Assembly (NCBI RefSeq): GCF_900176115.1
Contig: NZ_FWWR01000009.1
Coordinates: 558,001-622,000 of the forward strand
Reading direction: 5' to 3'
From: Peptoniphilus asaccharolyticus DSM 20463
GTDB lineage: Bacteria; Bacillota; Clostridia; Tissierellales; Peptoniphilaceae
Length of the DNA: 64,000 nucleotides
Shown here: piece by piece, positions 17,664 through 27,744 of the stretch
Position numbering within the stretch: position 1 is the stretch's first letter
Layout of the letters: every line of letters begins with the position of its first letter
Translations under genes and position numbers: made by a program
Notes under the pieces: model-generated
Databases searched by the model: none
Seen by the model: only the letters and a program-made list of their open reading frames with translations
What the model was told of the DNA's origin: nothing

Positions 17664-18672
17664 TAGCCCAACCCTTTGGAATAAACAACTTTTTATATAT
17701 TTCGACTACATATATATCAGTCATTCCTGCGATATAATCACTAACCACATCTTCATCTATATGTTCTCTATCTTTGTATAAATTTAAGTGAGCTTCTGGG
17801 ATTCTCTTTAAATCTTCCATGTAATAATTAAATAGAGATTCTATTATGTGGTATATTTTTTCATTTTCAGATTTTACAGTCTTGTCATAATAAACATTTT
17901 TAAACATATACTGTCTAAGTTCTAATGTAGCTCGTTCTATGTCCGGCTCCATCTTTACAAAATCTTTATGATAAGAATTTTTATATATTGAAGTTATCAT
18001 AGTATCTATTCTCTTAGAGTGCCCAGAACCTAATATCTCTGTCAACTCAGAAGGTAAATCCCTCTCTTTTATAATTCCAGCTCGAATAGCATCATCAATG
18101 TCGTGATTAATGTAGGCTATTCTATCTGCATATTTTATAATTTTACCCTCTAAAGTTTGAGCCTGTCCTTCTCCTGAGTGATTTAAAATACCATCTTTTA
18201 CTTCATAAGTTAAATTTAATCCAACTCTATTTTCAGTAGTAGCTAAAAATTCAACCACTCTTATAGATTGTTCGTTATGTTTAAATCCATTAGGATGTAA
18301 TCTATTTAAGATTGTCTCTCCACTATGACCAAAAGGAGTGTGACCCAAGTCATGTCCCAAAGCCATTGCTTCAATTAAATCTTCATTCAATTCAAGCAAC
18401 CTACCTATTGTCCTAGCTATTTGAGCAACTTCTAAAGTATGAGTTAATCTAGTTCTAAAATGATCTCCTTCAGGTGAAATAAAAACTTGAGTCTTATGTT
18501 TCAGTCTTCTAAAAGCTTTAGAATGTAATATTCTATCTCTATCTCTTTGAAAGCATGTTCTCATATCGCAATCCTCTTCGGGAACCAATCTTCCTTTTGA
18601 TTGGTCTGAAAAAGTTGCGATCTTATATAAAATAACATGTTCGAGTTCTTCTCTTCTCTTTCTAGGGATCAT
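17644..18672 (-). CDS. Deoxyguanosinetriphosphate triphosphohydrolase-like HD protein
   Basis: A 342-residue HD-domain phosphohydrolase of the dGTPase family. Metal ligands are in HFRTRLTHTLEVAQIA, the HD pair LGHDLGHTPFGHSGE, and the later Asp in YADRIAYINHDIDDA. Short forms like this one often act on several dNTPs rather than dGTP alone, so I do not assign dgt. It starts the dnaG-sigA unit, an arrangement seen in many clostridia. Confidence 0.9.
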   Translation of the reverse strand: MIPRKRREELEHVILYKIATFSDQSKGRLVPEEDCDMRTCFQRDRDRILHSKAFRRLKHKTQVFISPEGDHFRTRLTHTLEVAQIARTIGRLLELNEDLIEAMALGHDLGHTPFGHSGETILNRLHPNGFKHNEQSIRVVEFLATTENRVGLNLTYEVKDGILNHSGEGQAQTLEGKIIKYADRIAYINHDIDDAIRAGIIKERDLPSELTEILGSGHSKRIDTMITSIYKNSYHKDFVKMEPDIERATLELRQYMFKNVYYDKTVKSENEKIYHIIESLFNYYMEDLKRIPEAHLNLYKDREHIDEDVVSDYIAGMTDIYVVEIYKKLFIPKGWANELYNR

Positions 18673-18683
18673 TTTATCACCTC

Positions 18684-19499
18684 TTAAAACACTTTTTTCA
18701 TATGTTCTATTATAAGTTCAGCTGTTTCTTCTATAGCACTATTAGTTACATCAAAAACTACACATCCTAATTCTTGCATAACCTTTTTAGAATAATCTAA
18801 TTCTTCTTTTACTCTTTCTATATCCGCATACTTAGCAGATGAAGAAAGACCAAGTGCTTTTAGACGTTCTGTTCTTATAGATATTAACTTTTCCGGATTG
18901 CAAGTAAGTCCTATTACTCTACGAATATCTTTATCGTAAACTTCTTTAGGAACTGGCACTTCTGGCACCAACGGTATATTTGCAACTTTATAATGTTTAT
19001 TAGCCAAGTACATTGACAAAGGAGTCTTTGATGTACGAGATATACCAACTAGACAAATATCTGCTTTTTTAGCCCCTCTAGGGTCTTTTCCATCATCATA
19101 CTTAACAGCAAACTCTACTGCTTCTACCTTTTTAAAGTAATTTTCATCAAGTCTTCTGATAAGTCCAGGTTCTCTTAAAGCTTTATAACCTAAAACTTCT
19201 TCAAGTTTAGCTAATGGTTCTCCCATTACATCCACAACTTTTAAATCTAACTCTTCTGCTTTTTCTTCAATAAAATCTCTAGTTTCTTTGACAACGTTGG
19301 TGTAAATTATAAGAGACTTTTCTTCCTTTGCTGCTTCGTATAAAATCGGTTCTATTTGTTCTATGCTATTATGATAAGGATATCTTTTTACCTCATAGTT
19401 GTGTGTTTCAAACTGTCTGACACTAGCCTTAGCTATAAGCTCTCCGGTTTCTCCTACAGAATCCGAAATTACATATATTACGAGTGTATTCTCTGTCAT
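18684..19499 (-). CDS. Pyruvate, phosphate dikinase regulatory protein (DUF299)
   Basis: A 271-residue bifunctional serine/threonine kinase and pyrophosphorylase that switches pyruvate phosphate dikinase off and on. The P-loop-like motif GISRTSKTPLSMYLA and the downstream FDVTNSAIEETA are characteristic. Good ribosome site AGGAGGACTA. It sits directly behind the CcpN-like regulator, the same pair as yqzB(ccpN)-yqfL in Bacillus, where both influence the glycolysis/gluconeogenesis switch. Its PPDK target is not in this window. Confidence 0.93.
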   Translation of the reverse strand: MTENTLVIYVISDSVGETGELIAKASVRQFETHNYEVKRYPYHNSIEQIEPILYEAAKEEKSLIIYTNVVKETRDFIEEKAEELDLKVVDVMGEPLAKLEEVLGYKALREPGLIRRLDENYFKKVEAVEFAVKYDDGKDPRGAKKADICLVGISRTSKTPLSMYLANKHYKVANIPLVPEVPVPKEVYDKDIRRVIGLTCNPEKLISIRTERLKALGLSSSAKYADIERVKEELDYSKKVMQELGCVVFDVTNSAIEETAELIIEHMKKVF

Positions 19500-19507
19500 T
19501 AGTCCTC

Positions 19508-20131
19508 CTAAAAATCCTCTCTAACCAAATCTACAAAAATTCTAGTAATATTTGTCTTTGTAAATCTTCCGACACATTTCAACCCTGTTTTAGATTCTCT
19601 TACCACAGGTAAGGAGTCAATCTTATGTTCAAAAATCTTTATTGCCGCATCTAATATATTGTCATCTTCTTTAACATAGATTATATTAGGCATTCTTGTC
19701 ATTATAAGGCCCACAGGAGTTATATTTAAATCCATTTTACCAAGAGTTGTTCTAAGTAAATCTTTTCTAGAAACAACTCCTGACAAAACTCCATCTTGTG
19801 ATATAAATATTGAGCTTACATTTTCTAAAAACAATCCCACTATGACATCATATACACTAGTGTTTGCATCCATAACCACAGGAACACTCATTGTATCTTT
19901 TACAAGAATTGTATCTACTTTCTTTTTAAATCCACTTGATTGATTTTCCATAGAATAATAGTATCCAACTTTAGGACGTGCTCCTAAAATTTCTATCATT
20001 GTAAGTATGGTCAAATCACTTCTTATAGTAGATCTGGATATATTTAGCTCCTTAGCTATTTCATCACCCGTTATAGGCCCTTTTTCTTTGACAATGGCAA
20101 CTATTTCGTTTTGCCTCTTTGTTAACTCCAA
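19508..20131 (-). CDS. CcpN-like transcription regulator with HTH and two CBS domains
   Basis: A 207-residue repressor-type protein. Residues 1-60 form an HTH_11 domain (ITGDEIAKELNISRSTIRSDLTILTMI). Residues about 75-200 are a CBS pair (MSVPVVMDANTSVYDV and a second IYVKEDDNILDAAIKIF), which probably senses adenine nucleotides. In Bacillus CcpN represses gluconeogenic genes. Start is TTG at 20131, after GAGGTGAGTT. It lies between glyS and the PPDK regulator. Confidence 0.9.
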   Translation of the reverse strand: MELTKRQNEIVAIVKEKGPITGDEIAKELNISRSTIRSDLTILTMIEILGARPKVGYYYSMENQSSGFKKKVDTILVKDTMSVPVVMDANTSVYDVIVGLFLENVSSIFISQDGVLSGVVSRKDLLRTTLGKMDLNITPVGLIMTRMPNIIYVKEDDNILDAAIKIFEHKIDSLPVVRESKTGLKCVGRFTKTNITRIFVDLVREDF

Positions 20132-20139
20132 AACTCACC

Positions 20140-22215
20140 TCAATTTATAACAAGTTTTTTAATATCCAATATCTCCTTAATTACTACATCTATTGAATTT
20201 AATAAGCTCATTCTGTTATTCTTTAAATCTTCATTTTCACTTAGAACAAAAATATTTTCAAAGAAATTTTGAATTGGAACTGAAAGCTCAGCTAAATCAT
20301 TAATAGCTTTTTCATATTCTCCTAATTGAATTGATTTTTCTACAATTGGAAGAATTTCTTTAGATTTATTATATAGTTCGATTTCTTCTTTTTCTGTTAA
20401 TAAAGTTTCATTGATTTCAGCTATCTTATCTGCTTTATCTAACATATTTTCAAGTCTCACAAAACTATCAACTACATCTTTTCTATCTTCTTTAAAGAAA
20501 TTATTTAAGTCTTGAGCCTTTGTAAATATATTTAGTATATTGTCACTATTTCCAAGAACTGCATCAATTACGTCGTATCTTATTTCTTGTCCTTGTAAAA
20601 TTGTTTGAACTCTACCCTTGAAGAAATCAATTATTTCTTTTTTAACTACGTCATAATCAAATGCAATTTGTAATCCATCAGTATATAAGAAAAGTGATGA
20701 ATCTATAAGATCGCTAAGTGATATATCCCATTTCTTATTTAGAATTATATTTATAATACCTATAGCTTGTCTTCTAAGTGCAAATGGGTCTTGAGAACCA
20801 GTTGGAATTAATCCCACTGCAAACATACCACAAATACTATCAAGTTTATCGGCTATTGCAAGTACAGAACCTACTGTTGACTCTGGTAACTTATCTCCTG
20901 AGAATCTTGGCATATATTGTTCATTTATAGCTTTAGCTACTATTTCAGGTTCACCAGAATTTTCCGCATAGATTGAACCCATCACACCTTGTAATTCTGT
21001 AAACTCTTGAACTAATTTTGTAGTTAAATCAGCTTTGGAAAGTTCTGAAGCTCTTTTCAAATCTTCCTTAGTAGTTTCTCCAAGTTGTAATTCCTCTCCG
21101 ATTTTAATTGCCAACTTAGTATCTCTGTCTGTCTTATCTGACATATTACCTAATTTTTCGTGGAACATTAGGCCTGTTAGATTAGATTTATAAGCTTCTA
21201 AAGGTTTTGAGATATCATCTTTATAGAAGAATACAGCATCTTCTAAACGAGCTTCTAAAACTTTTAAGTTTCCGTTTATTACTATGTCTTTATGGTCTTC
21301 ATTACCATTTCTAATAGTTATAAAGTAAGGTAATAATCCACCATTTGAATTATAGATTGGTATAAATCTTAAATGGTCCCTCATAGGAGTTGTTATAACT
21401 TCTTTTGGTAATTGTAAATATTTTTCTTTAATTTCGCCCATAATAGGAGTTGGATATTCAACAATAAATGTCAACTCTTCAGTTAAATCTTCATCTGGTA
21501 TTAATTCTCCATTTACAGATTTAGCTAATTTCATTGAATCATATTTTATAATATCTCTTCTTCTATCTTGGTCTAAAATTACATAGTTTTCTTCTAAAAG
21601 TTTTTCATAGTTATCTACGTGATCAACAACTATGTCACCTTTTCCTAAAAATCTATGTCCATAAGTTACATTAGAAACTGTTATTCCTTCAAATTCAAAT
21701 GGAACTACTTCATCATTTAGAATAGAAACTACCCATCTAATAGGTCTTGCAAATTTTATTGCCTTTCCGCCCCATTTCATATTCTTAGGGAAGTTAATAG
21801 ATTTTATTAAGTCTGACATATTATCAGAAACTATTTCTTGAAAACTTGCGCCTTTTTTATGAATTTTTGCATAAATGTACTCAGTACCTTTTAATTCTTT
21901 TTTAAATATATCTTTTTCAGTAATACCCTGAGATTTCATAAAACCTTGTAGTGGCTTAGTAGGATTTCCAGCTTCATCAAAAGCTATCTTAGCTGCTGGC
22001 CCTTTAACTTCTAAATCCACATCAGGTTGTCTTTCATCTAATCCATTTATAAAAAGTGTAAGTCTACGAGGAGTAGCATTTACCTTTATTGATTCATATC
22101 CTAAAGAATATTCCTTCATCAACTTATTTGCTTTTGCTTCTAATTGGTCAATCGCCATCTGACAAAATCTTGAAGGTAATTCTTCAACTCCGATTTCTAA
22201 TAAATATTTATTCAA
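20140..22215 (-). CDS. glyS: Glycyl-tRNA synthetase beta subunit
   Basis: The 691-residue beta chain of the alpha2beta2 bacterial glycyl-tRNA synthetase; it carries tRNA-recognition domains, including HD-like and anticodon-binding parts near the C-terminus. The start [15 protein letters not shown] is the family signature, and KRIRW-type ([12 protein letters not shown]) and [22 protein letters not shown] blocks follow. I choose TTG at 22215, eight bases after GAGGGG; the GTG at 22224 touches the ribosome site. It overlaps the glyQ stop, so the two subunits are coupled. Confidence 0.96.
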   Translation of the reverse strand: MNKYLLEIGVEELPSRFCQMAIDQLEAKANKLMKEYSLGYESIKVNATPRRLTLFINGLDERQPDVDLEVKGPAAKIAFDEAGNPTKPLQGFMKSQGITEKDIFKKELKGTEYIYAKIHKKGASFQEIVSDNMSDLIKSINFPKNMKWGGKAIKFARPIRWVVSILNDEVVPFEFEGITVSNVTYGHRFLGKGDIVVDHVDNYEKLLEENYVILDQDRRRDIIKYDSMKLAKSVNGELIPDEDLTEELTFIVEYPTPIMGEIKEKYLQLPKEVITTPMRDHLRFIPIYNSNGGLLPYFITIRNGNEDHKDIVINGNLKVLEARLEDAVFFYKDDISKPLEAYKSNLTGLMFHEKLGNMSDKTDRDTKLAIKIGEELQLGETTKEDLKRASELSKADLTTKLVQEFTELQGVMGSIYAENSGEPEIVAKAINEQYMPRFSGDKLPESTVGSVLAIADKLDSICGMFAVGLIPTGSQDPFALRRQAIGIINIILNKKWDISLSDLIDSSLFLYTDGLQIAFDYDVVKKEIIDFFKGRVQTILQGQEIRYDVIDAVLGNSDNILNIFTKAQDLNNFFKEDRKDVVDSFVRLENMLDKADKIAEINETLLTEKEEIELYNKSKEILPIVEKSIQLGEYEKAINDLAELSVPIQNFFENIFVLSENEDLKNNRMSLLNSIDVVIKEILDIKKLVIN

Positions 22216-23089
22216 CTTCAGCACCCCTCTTTAATGGATATCCCATTTCTTTTCTTTGCTCTAAATATAAACTAGCAACTTGTCTAGCAAGGTTTCTAAC
22301 TCTGTGTATATAACCTGTTCTTTCAGACACAGAAAGAGCACCTCTTGCATCTAATAAGTTAAAAGCATGAGAACACTTTAAACAATAATCATACGCAGGA
22401 AGAGCTAAATTTTCTTTTATAATTCTTTCGTATTCATTTTCATAAGTATTGAATAGTTCAACTAACATTTCGGTATTGGATACTTCAAAAGCATATTTTG
22501 ATTGCTCATATTCAGCAACTTTAAATACATCGCCGTATTTTACATTTTCATTCCATTGAATATCATATACATTAGATACATCTTGAAGATACATAGCTAT
22601 TCTTTCAAGACCATAAGTCAATTCAGCAGACTCTAATTCACAGTTTATTCCACCAACTTGTTGGAAATATGTAAATTGAGTTACTTCCATACCGTCTAAC
22701 CATACTTCCCAACCAAGTCCCCATGCTCCAAGAGTTGGTGATTCCCAGTTGTCTTCAATAAATCTTATATCGTGTTTTAAAGGATCTATTCCTATCTCTT
22801 TTAGAGAATTTAGATATAAATCTTGAACATCTTCTGGTGATGGTTTTAGAATCACTTGTAGTTGGTGATGTTGATATAATCTGTTAGGATTTTCTCCATA
22901 TCTACCGTCTGCAGGTCTTCTTGATGGTTCTACATAACAAACCTTCCACTCTTCGGGTCCTAAAGCCTTTAAGAAAGTTTGAGGGTTCATTGTTCCCGCA
23001 CCTTTTTCGATGTCATATGGTTGCATTAATATACAGCCTTTTTCTTGCCAATAATTTTGTAATGTTTGTATCAATTCCTGAAAGTACAT
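22208..23089 (-). CDS. glyQ: Glycyl-tRNA synthetase alpha subunit
   Basis: The 293-residue catalytic class II synthetase subunit that activates glycine. The motifs [40 protein letters not shown] (shown in part) and [18 protein letters not shown] are classical. The ATG follows GAAGGAGGAGC. Only 21 bases separate it from recO, so no T-box leader is present and expression depends on the upstream operon. Confidence 0.97.
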   Translation of the reverse strand: MYFQELIQTLQNYWQEKGCILMQPYDIEKGAGTMNPQTFLKALGPEEWKVCYVEPSRRPADGRYGENPNRLYQHHQLQVILKPSPEDVQDLYLNSLKEIGIDPLKHDIRFIEDNWESPTLGAWGLGWEVWLDGMEVTQFTYFQQVGGINCELESAELTYGLERIAMYLQDVSNVYDIQWNENVKYGDVFKVAEYEQSKYAFEVSNTEMLVELFNTYENEYERIIKENLALPAYDYCLKCSHAFNLLDARGALSVSERTGYIHRVRNLARQVASLYLEQRKEMGYPLKRGAEVE

Positions 23090-23110
23090 TTGCTCCTCCT
23101 TCTACAATTC

Positions 23111-23797
23111 TTATAAAATTTTTAAAGAATTGAATTCGTGAATTTCTAAATTATATTTTATATAATCCGCTACTAAATTTAAAAGAAATAATGTTCTGCT
23201 TTTATCATATTCAAATACTATTTCATCTAATGAAGTATACAACAATTTTTTTAGGTAGTAAATATCTTCTATATTTAAAGCTACCCCTCCAAGATTTGTT
23301 ACTCCACCTTCGTGATTTGAAAAATACGCCTCATCGACTTCTTTTAAATTCGGTCTATATCCCATATAGCTTATATATTTTAAGCTAAATGCCAAAACCA
23401 AAGCTTCGACATTTTTATTCTGATTCATCAATTTGAGTGTCTTTACTATTAAGTCGAATATAGTTTTATTTGTTTCTCCCTCTAAAAAACTTTTATCCAC
23501 CATTTCAGATATAAATCCAGCTAAAACAATGGTGTTATATTCTCTTCTAAGAGAAAAATTCGAATCAATTATATTAATTGGCTCTATATAGTAAAAGTTT
23601 TTACCTTGAGTCAATTTACATAAAAAATGGCAATGGGGTTGGCTAAAAGTAACAAGCTTTGATTTGGGTCTAAGTGCACCTTTTGCCATTATACTTACTT
23701 TGCCTATCTCTCTTGTATAAGCCCTCAATATTTTACTAGATTCACTATACTTAGTCTCTGATAGTATGACTGCCTCAGTAGTTATTGCTGGTTTCAT
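23111..23797 (-). CDS. recO: DNA repair protein RecO
   Basis: A 228-residue recombination mediator of the RecFOR pathway that anneals strands and loads RecA on SSB-coated DNA. The N-terminal OB fold (EAVILSETKYSESSKILRAYTREIGKVSIMAKGA) is clear; the C-terminal helical part is divergent and lacks the four-Cys zinc motif of some homologues. It overlaps the era stop by four bases. Confidence 0.92.
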   Translation of the reverse strand: MKPAITTEAVILSETKYSESSKILRAYTREIGKVSIMAKGALRPKSKLVTFSQPHCHFLCKLTQGKNFYYIEPINIIDSNFSLRREYNTIVLAGFISEMVDKSFLEGETNKTIFDLIVKTLKLMNQNKNVEALVLAFSLKYISYMGYRPNLKEVDEAYFSNHEGGVTNLGGVALNIEDIYYLKKLLYTSLDEIVFEYDKSRTLFLLNLVADYIKYNLEIHEFNSLKIL

Positions 23798-24684
23798 TGA
23801 TATCCGAAATTCTTTAACTTAATTTCTTTCTCTCTCCAATTTTTCTCAACCTTAACCCATAACTTTAGATTTACTTTGTAATCTAATAGATTTTCTATTT
23901 CGATTCTGGCTTGAGTTCCGATTTTCTTTATCATGTCCCCATTTTTACCAATAACTATCTTTTTATGTGATTCACGTTCTATATATATATTTGCTTCAAT
24001 GTCACATATTTCTTTATTGTCTCTATACTTCATTTTTTCTATTGAGACAGCTATTCCATGAGGAACTTCTTCAGATAAATTTCTAAGCGCCTTTTCTCTG
24101 ATAAGTTCAGCGACAATAAATTTTTCTGGTTGATCTGTAACCAAATCCTCTGGATAGTATTGTGGTCCTTCAGGCAAATATTTTTTAAGCGCTTCTAAAT
24201 ATTCATTAACTCCGTCATTTTTCAAAGCTGAAATAGGAATTATTTCTGTAAATAGATCTAATTTAGAATACATTTCTATCAATTCAAATAAATTTTCTTT
24301 TTGAATTTCATCTATCTTATTAATTAATAATATAATAGGTGTTTTTATGTTTAGTTCTTTTAACGTGTTTACTATATATGAATCTAATTTTCCAATTGTT
24401 GGAGAACAATCAACTATATAAGTTATCACATCCACTTCATTAAGTGTAGACTCTGAAGTCTTAAGCATATAATCTCCCAATTTATTTTTTGGAGATTGTA
24501 TTCCCGGTGTATCTAAAAATACTGCTTGAAAATCATCTTCAGTATAGATGAATGTAATTTTATTTCTCGTAGTTTGTGGCTTGTTAGAAATAGCAGATAT
24601 CTTTTGACCAACTACTTGATTAAGTAGTGTACTCTTTCCAACATTCGGTCTTCCTATTATAGTTATAAAACCTGATTTAAACAT
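23794..24684 (-). CDS. era: GTPase Era
   Basis: A 296-residue GTPase needed for 16S rRNA maturation and 30S assembly. G1 is GRPNVGKSTLLNQ, G2 is in KPQTTRN, G3 DTPG, G4 NKID, and the C-terminal KH domain (residues about 200-290) carries VIGKNGDMIKKIGTQARIEIE. The gene overlaps cdd by eight bases and recO by four, the standard era neighbourhood. Confidence 0.97.
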   Translation of the reverse strand: MFKSGFITIIGRPNVGKSTLLNQVVGQKISAISNKPQTTRNKITFIYTEDDFQAVFLDTPGIQSPKNKLGDYMLKTSESTLNEVDVITYIVDCSPTIGKLDSYIVNTLKELNIKTPIILLINKIDEIQKENLFELIEMYSKLDLFTEIIPISALKNDGVNEYLEALKKYLPEGPQYYPEDLVTDQPEKFIVAELIREKALRNLSEEVPHGIAVSIEKMKYRDNKEICDIEANIYIERESHKKIVIGKNGDMIKKIGTQARIEIENLLDYKVNLKLWVKVEKNWREKEIKLKNFGYQ

Positions 24685-25081
24685 TTTTCACTCCTAAGTC
24701 TTCAGGACCAAAGCTATGTGGTAGTAATTCTTCCAACGTAAAAACTTTATAATCCTCTGGTGTAGTAGCTATTATAATTTCAACATCCTTGCCAAATTCT
24801 CTAATAACCTGTCTACAAACTCCACACGGAAAAGTTTCTCCTCCGCTAGATACAATTGCTATCTTTCTAATTTCTCTGTGCCCTTCACTAACAGCTTTAA
24901 ATATAGCCGTTCTCTCTGCACAATTTGTTGGTGAATATGAAGAAATTTCTATATTCCCTCCTGAGTAAACAGAACCATCAGCCATTTCAACTGCTGCACC
25001 AACTCTAAAGTTTGAATATGGCGTATATGAAGCATTATCTCTAGCTTCTATTGCCATTTCTATTAATTTATTATTTTCCAT
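24677..25081 (-). CDS. cdd: Cytidine deaminase
   Basis: A 134-residue tetrameric zinc enzyme that deaminates cytidine and deoxycytidine in pyrimidine salvage. The catalytic Glu and first zinc ligand are in NCAERTAIFKA, and the other two zinc Cys are in PCGVCRQ. It overlaps the DgkA fusion by one base and continues into era. Confidence 0.96.
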   Translation of the reverse strand: MENNKLIEMAIEARDNASYTPYSNFRVGAAVEMADGSVYSGGNIEISSYSPTNCAERTAIFKAVSEGHREIRKIAIVSSGGETFPCGVCRQVIREFGKDVEIIIATTPEDYKVFTLEELLPHSFGPEDLGVKNV

Positions 25082-25788
25082 TATCCCACTACCTTAAATA
25101 TCAAAATCGCCACACACGTACCTAGTATAGCTCCTGAAATCACTTCACTAATAGTGTGTATTTTTCCTTCCACTCTACTTTCAGCAACTAACAGTGCTAT
25201 TCCAAATACAGAGAATGCGATAAGTGCCTTACGTGTAACCAACGAAATAATAGTAGCTGCACAAAATGCCAAAGCTGAATGCCCTGAAATAGCACCCCCT
25301 TGAAAATATGTGCCACCATTTTTCTTTGCTCTTATATATTTTCCTCCAACAGTTAAAATAAGAACTATCAAAACTGTTACAAATGCCAAGTGTTCATTCG
25401 AATTGGCAATTCTTCTAAGACCAAATTCAGTATATCTGGCAAATTTACTATAGAACAATAGATAAGCTACTATTAATGCATTTATAGCTGACAACATAAC
25501 AGCTCCCGCTGAAACATCTTTTACATACTTAGCGATTGGGTTGTACTCTTGTACTATTAAATCAACTGTTCTCTCTATCGCAGTATTAATCATTTCTGCA
25601 ACTACTACAAAAATTATAGACAGTAGGAGCACTAAAAATTCAGTCTTAGTAAAATCCATAAAGAGAGAAAGAAATATAGTTATAAGAGCTGCTATATAGT
25701 GGAACTTTAAATTTCGTTCTGTTTTTAATGCCGAAACTATTCCCTGAACTGCATAATTAAAAGAAGCGATAAATCCTCCCTTTTTCAT
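25081..25788 (-). CDS. dgkA: Fusion of DgkA-type lipid kinase and PAP2 phosphatase
   Basis: A 235-residue membrane protein with two lipid-active halves. Residues 1-115 form a DgkA-family diacylglycerol/undecaprenol kinase (ALKTERNLKFH, then the signature AEMINTAIERTVDL and the DVSAGAVML helix). Residues about 130-235 are a PAP2 phosphatase with KxxxGGTYFQGGAISGHSALAF and the last motif SRVEGKIHTISEVISGA. One chain could therefore both phosphorylate and dephosphorylate undecaprenol-type lipids. It lies between ybeY and cdd, exactly where dgkA is in Bacillus. Confidence 0.9.
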   Translation of the reverse strand: MKKGGFIASFNYAVQGIVSALKTERNLKFHYIAALITIFLSLFMDFTKTEFLVLLLSIIFVVVAEMINTAIERTVDLIVQEYNPIAKYVKDVSAGAVMLSAINALIVAYLLFYSKFARYTEFGLRRIANSNEHLAFVTVLIVLILTVGGKYIRAKKNGGTYFQGGAISGHSALAFCAATIISLVTRKALIAFSVFGIALLVAESRVEGKIHTISEVISGAILGTCVAILIFKVVG

Positions 25789-25792
25789 ACAA

Positions 25793-26239
25793 TCACCTCA
25801 AAGTTCCCAATTTTTGCATAACAGCTTCTTCTATTTCTCTCATTTCTTTCTTTTCATCATCTTCCATATGGTCATATCCTAAAAGATGTAGAACAGAATG
25901 CACAGTCAAATAAGCTATTTCTCTCTCATTTGAATGTCCAAACTCTTCAGCTTGTTCAAGAACCCTTTTGGTATTTATAACAACATCCCCAAGCATTATA
26001 GGATGTATGTCAAATTCATCTTCCAATGGAAAAGAAAGTACATCTGTAATTTTATTCACACCTCTAAAGTCTCTATTTAGAGTTTGTATCTCTTCAGCAG
26101 TTACAAATGAAATACTTACTGTAACTTCATCATCTATTTCTAGATAATTTAAAGTTTCTTTAACAGCTTTCTTTATTAATTCATTTCCAGCTTCATCAAG
26201 ATATACATCATCTTGTCTATCATCAAAAAGTATTTCCAT
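25793..26239 (-). CDS. ybeY: Endoribonuclease YbeY
   Basis: A 148-residue metalloprotein for 16S rRNA 3' end maturation and ribosome quality control. The zinc motif HSVLHLLGYDH (H3xH5xH pattern) is intact, as is LNRDFRGVNKITDVLSFP. It overlaps the phoH stop by one base, the usual phoH-ybeY pair. Confidence 0.96.
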   Translation of the reverse strand: MEILFDDRQDDVYLDEAGNELIKKAVKETLNYLEIDDEVTVSISFVTAEEIQTLNRDFRGVNKITDVLSFPLEDEFDIHPIMLGDVVINTKRVLEQAEEFGHSNEREIAYLTVHSVLHLLGYDHMEDDEKKEMREIEEAVMQKLGTLR

Positions 26240-27195
26240 TATTTTCTCTTTTCAAATTTATCATAAGCTTCTATAATTCTTTGCACTAATGGGTGTCTTA
26301 CAATATCCTTTGAAGTTAAATAAGTTATTCCAACTCCTTTAACATTTTTAAGTATATTCAAGACTACCTTTAAACCTGAGGTTTTTGATTTTGGCAAGTC
26401 TGTTTGTGTTATATCGCCTGTGATTATGGCTTTTGAACCATATCCAAGCCTTGTCAAAAACATCTTCATTTGTTCATTAGTAGTATTTTGAGCCTCATCC
26501 AAAATTACAAAAGCAGAATCCAACGTTCTTCCCCTCATATATGCTAGAGGAGCAACTTCTATCATGCCCTTTTCTACATACTTATTGTAGTTATCTACTC
26601 CCAACATTTCAAAAAGAGCATCATATAAAGGTCTTAAATAAGGGTCTACTTTCATTTGTAAATCCCCAGGCAAAAACCCTAAGCTTTCTCCAGCTTCTAC
26701 AGCTGGTCTAGTTAAAATTATTCTAGAAACCTCTTGATTTTTAAATGCCTTTACTGCACAAGCCATTGCCAAATAAGTTTTACCAGTTCCTGCTGGCCCA
26801 ATTCCAAAACATACATCATTTTTCTTGATAGCATCTAAATATTTTTTTTGACCTAATGTTTTTGCTCTTATTGGCTTACCCATTGCAGTGTAAACTATTG
26901 TCTCATTTAACAGTTCAGCTATAGACTCTGTATGTCCATCTTTAACCAAACTTAATGCATAATCAAACTCGCTTTTTTCTAAAGACTTTTGTCTCAATAT
27001 CAATTCGACTAAATTTTCTAATAAAATTTTAGCGAATTCAGCTCTTTCTCCAGTTACATTCAAAAAATAATCTGAAGCTTTTATATTTACATCAAAACTT
27101 TTTTCTATTGTTATTAAATACTCATCTAACTTCCCAAATAAAATCGGTCTTAATTCATTATTTAATTTAGAAATATCAACTTTTAACTCTGCCAT
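26239..27195 (-). CDS. phoH: PhoH-like ATPase
   Basis: A 318-residue P-loop ATPase. An N-terminal region with KH-like character precedes Walker A GPAGTGKTYLAMACAV and Walker B FVILDEAQNTT; RGRTLDSAF and GDITQTDLP are also family blocks. Its molecular role is linked to RNA metabolism through its constant partner ybeY. The ATG follows CAGGAGGTATTA. Confidence 0.95.
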   Translation of the reverse strand: MAELKVDISKLNNELRPILFGKLDEYLITIEKSFDVNIKASDYFLNVTGERAEFAKILLENLVELILRQKSLEKSEFDYALSLVKDGHTESIAELLNETIVYTAMGKPIRAKTLGQKKYLDAIKKNDVCFGIGPAGTGKTYLAMACAVKAFKNQEVSRIILTRPAVEAGESLGFLPGDLQMKVDPYLRPLYDALFEMLGVDNYNKYVEKGMIEVAPLAYMRGRTLDSAFVILDEAQNTTNEQMKMFLTRLGYGSKAIITGDITQTDLPKSKTSGLKVVLNILKNVKGVGITYLTSKDIVRHPLVQRIIEAYDKFEKRK

Positions 27196-27255
27196 TAATA
27201 CCTCCTGTAACCTAAAATTATATCATAAACATGGCTTGTATTCTACATATACACA

Positions 27256-27279
27256 CAAAAAGGGAGATTAGCTCTCCCT
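27256..27279 (-). terminator. Terminator overlapping the end of the small basic membrane protein gene
   Basis: The minus strand forms AGGGAGA / TCTCCCT followed by TTTTTG. The stem includes the stop codon of the gene ending at 27268. Confidence 0.75.
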
Positions 27280-27744
27280 AAGTGATACTGGTTTATCCAA
27301 AATTTCTTTCATAATTATAGCCTTTACAAGTTCATCTCTAGTAAATTCTTTTTTTACATCTAACTCTATAATCTCATCATTGAATTCAGAGGATATAGGA
27401 GTATAATTGTCATTTTTTATATTTTCTCTTTCAGCTCGTATGCTTTCTAAAACTTCATTAGTTTCTTTTTTATTTGAAACTTTTTTATTTTCAGTCTTGT
27501 TAGCATATTTTTTTTGATCTTCCGGAGAGAGATGCGGCTTTATACTGTCAATAAAACTGCCTATTAAATCTTCTATAGAATCTTTATTTTTTCTATTATT
27601 ATTTTTCTTAGGCTTATTATTTGCAACAGGCTTTATTTTTTCTGGATTTTTGTTTTCTATTGTTGTTTTCTTTTTATTTTCTTTTTTCTTGTCTATTAAT
27701 AAATTTATTAAGATAAATATAATTGGAACTAATATTTTTCCCAT
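27268..27744 (-). CDS. Unknown small membrane-anchored, lysine-rich protein
   Basis: I do not recognise this 158-residue protein. Residues 1-17 are hydrophobic (VPIIFILINLLI), then a long Lys/Asn/Glu-rich, probably disordered stretch runs to about residue 110 and includes DLIGSFIDSIKPHLSPEDQKKYA. The C-terminal 30 residues (FTRDELVKAIIMKEILDKP) could form a helix. It shares a one-base junction with floA, so it may be a membrane partner of the flotillin system. It occupies the position of yqfB/C in Bacillus but is not obviously related. Confidence 0.65.
   Translation of the reverse strand: MGKILVPIIFILINLLIDKKKENKKKTTIENKNPEKIKPVANNKPKKNNNRKNKDSIEDLIGSFIDSIKPHLSPEDQKKYANKTENKKVSNKKETNEVLESIRAERENIKNDNYTPISSEFNDEIIELDVKKEFTRDELVKAIIMKEILDKPVSLRES

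Noticed and set aside
22208-23110. A glycine T-box riboswitch upstream of glyQ
   Set aside because: Only 21 bases separate recO and glyQ and they contain just the ribosome site.
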